Assembly: GCA_049520395.1 (NCBI GenBank)
Contig: JBEKPV010000169.1
Span: 1 to 7,166 of the forward strand
Length of the DNA: 7,166 nucleotides
Reading direction: 5' to 3'
Origin: UBA1161 sp049520395
GTDB lineage: Bacteria; Planctomycetota; Phycisphaerae; Tepidisphaerales; Tepidisphaeraceae
This document shows positions 6,376 to 7,166 of this stretch, one piece after another. The position numbers and the translations under genes are program-made. The notes beneath the pieces are model-generated. The model saw only the letters and a list, made by a program, of their open reading frames with translations, ran no database searches and was not told where the DNA came from. Positions within the stretch are counted from its first letter, which is position 1. The number at the start of each line of letters is the position of its first letter.

Positions 6376-6719
6376 TGATGATATGTAGGGTCGGGCGTCC
6401 TCGGACTAGCTGCGCCGCTTCCTAGGGTTGGTAAACGAGCATCTTAACGGGGTAGAGGCTTGTGTCGCTCCTGGGTTGTTTCTCCAGCCTGACATTTGAA
6501 GTGTTTCACTAACGGCTTGCCGTTGCTGCTTTCATTGCAGTTCGGCTCAGCGCGTTCAGTGTTTCGCCAGCGCCTCGGAAAACTGCTCCACAGAGCAGCC
6601 GCTTACCGTGCGCCCCGCGATTCCCTGACGCCCGTTGACCCTGCGCTGATCGCCCCAGCCCTCGGCACGTCGTCACCGCAAATGAAAGTTGACCAGGCTT
6701 CGACCAACCCAATTCAAAA

Positions 6720-6725
6720 GGGAGG
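6720..6725 (+). promoter_or_regulatory. Ribosome binding site that decides the GTG start of the final gene
   Basis: GGGAGG ends five bases before GTG 6731 and is directly followed by a codon series encoding a signal peptide. This selects GTG over any downstream start. Confidence 0.7.
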
Positions 6726-6730
6726 GTTCG

Positions 6731-7166
6731 GTGATTAAACGAAAATCCTTGGGCGCGACGCTTCTGATCCTTGCTGCGTTCGCTCCTCTCGCCAGCGCTC
6801 AAGACACTCCGGAGAGTTGGAGGACGGCATCCAACGGCAACTGGACCGCCCCAGCCCGCTGGTCCCCAGAGGTGGTTCCCAACGACGGCACTCCTGCCGG
6901 CAGCCTCTATGCCGCCACCATCGGCCTCGCTGGATCCTACACCGTCGCACTGAATAGCAATATCACCGTCGACAACCTGACCCTCGGCAGCGCCCTTACC
7001 GGAGCCCTTCTAAACCAAACAGCAGGCACACTCACGGTCAATGAGGCCGCGACCGTCCTCGCTGGAACCTACACGATCGGCGGCACGCTTGACGCCGGCG
7101 CCGTCAACCTCGACGGCGGCGCAATAACTCTCGACACCGGCGACACGATCAACGCCCAGAACGTCA
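6731..7166 (+). CDS. Secreted beta-rich passenger/autotransporter-like protein, N-terminal part
   Basis: The frame opens with GTG at 6731 and is still open at base 7166, giving 145 complete codons. Residues 1-23 are a Sec signal peptide: MIKRK, hydrophobic core LLILAAFAPL, then ASA before Q24. The mature start has NGNWTAPARWSPEVVPNDG (35-53), a pattern common at the start of large PVC-group secreted proteins with autotransporter-associated or PEP-CTERM architecture. What follows is Gly/Thr/Asp/Asn-rich, with repeating short strands (SYTVALNSNITVDNLTLGS, QTAGTLTV, GTYTIGGTLDAG, VNLDGGAITL) consistent with a right-handed beta-helix. The C-terminus, where a sorting or anchoring signal would be, lies outside the window. 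Likely role is a cell-surface or extracellular structural protein; no enzymatic motif is visible. Confidence 0.8.
   Translation, partial: MIKRKSLGATLLILAAFAPLASAQDTPESWRTASNGNWTAPARWSPEVVPNDGTPAGSLYAATIGLAGSYTVALNSNITVDNLTLGSALTGALLNQTAGTLTVNEAATVLAGTYTIGGTLDAGAVNLDGGAITLDTGDTINAQNV

Larger units (their letters stand above)
6200..6730 (+). other. Long non-coding region and putative leader of the final gene
   Basis: No convincing gene lies in these 531 bases. The first part has a near-palindrome GACGATTTAATCGTC (6213-6227), a tandem CGTCATT (6224-6237) and similar TCATCATTC sequence, possibly a weak end for the amidase transcript. A good promoter is at 6348-6375. The likely leader then holds an AACGG/CCGTT stem with a CTTG loop (6511-6524), a CTGCTC/GAGCAG stem with a CACA loop (6583-6598) and AGTGTTTC twice (6500-6507 and 6558-6565). 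A TTG-initiated 80-codon frame (6496-6738) is probably not a gene. Confidence 0.5.

Noticed and set aside
6496..6738. 80-codon TTG-initiated frame whose stop overlaps the GTG of the final gene
   Set aside because: The overlap resembles translational coupling, but the start is TTG without a clear ribosome binding site, and the product shows no domain or signal. The stretch also carries hairpins typical of a leader.

Overview
This window looks like chromosomal DNA from a GC-rich Gram-negative bacterium, most likely a member of the PVC group (Planctomycetota, perhaps Phycisphaerae-like). I infer this from gene content: an OmpL-like (Bbp2-type) beta-barrel porin, a TPR-glycosyltransferase fusion, two lipoproteins, and a secreted beta-rich passenger-type protein opening with GNWT.P.RWSP.VVPN. 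No marker gene fixes the lineage.

Layout, left to right: (1) the 5' part of a lipoprotein gene on the minus strand, running off the left edge (1-456); (2) a divergent intergenic gap (457-742); (3) a cytoplasmic FGE-sulfatase/SUMF1-fold protein (743-1534); (4) a 308-base gap rich in inverted repeats, with a plausible sigma-70 promoter, which forms the leader of the next gene; (5) an outer-membrane porin with signal peptide and C-terminal Phe (1843-3189), closed by a strong intrinsic terminator with a TTCG loop; (6) a 654-residue protein with about ten TPRs and a GT-B/heptosyltransferase-like domain (3297-5261); (7) a short gap with hairpins; (8) a lipoprotein N-acetylmuramoyl-L-alanine amidase of the Amidase_2/PGRP family (5432-6199); (9) a 531-base non-coding stretch with a good promoter and a long putative leader; (10) the 5' part of a secreted repeat-rich protein leaving the window on the right (6731-7166).

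Most products act at or beyond the envelope: two lipoproteins, a porin, an amidase, a secreted protein and a glycosyltransferase that may build surface glycans. Gap sizes, the terminator and the separate leaders suggest mostly monocistronic units rather than one operon. No mobile element, CRISPR array, tRNA or rRNA was seen. The least explained part is the structured leader of the porin (about 1549-1842): it has nested inverted repeats, a repeated AGTCTAAA word and a possible 25-codon leader ORF. This is a candidate regulatory element, not a demonstrated one. The + strand is C-rich throughout, whichever way the genes point, which suggests a replication-strand skew.
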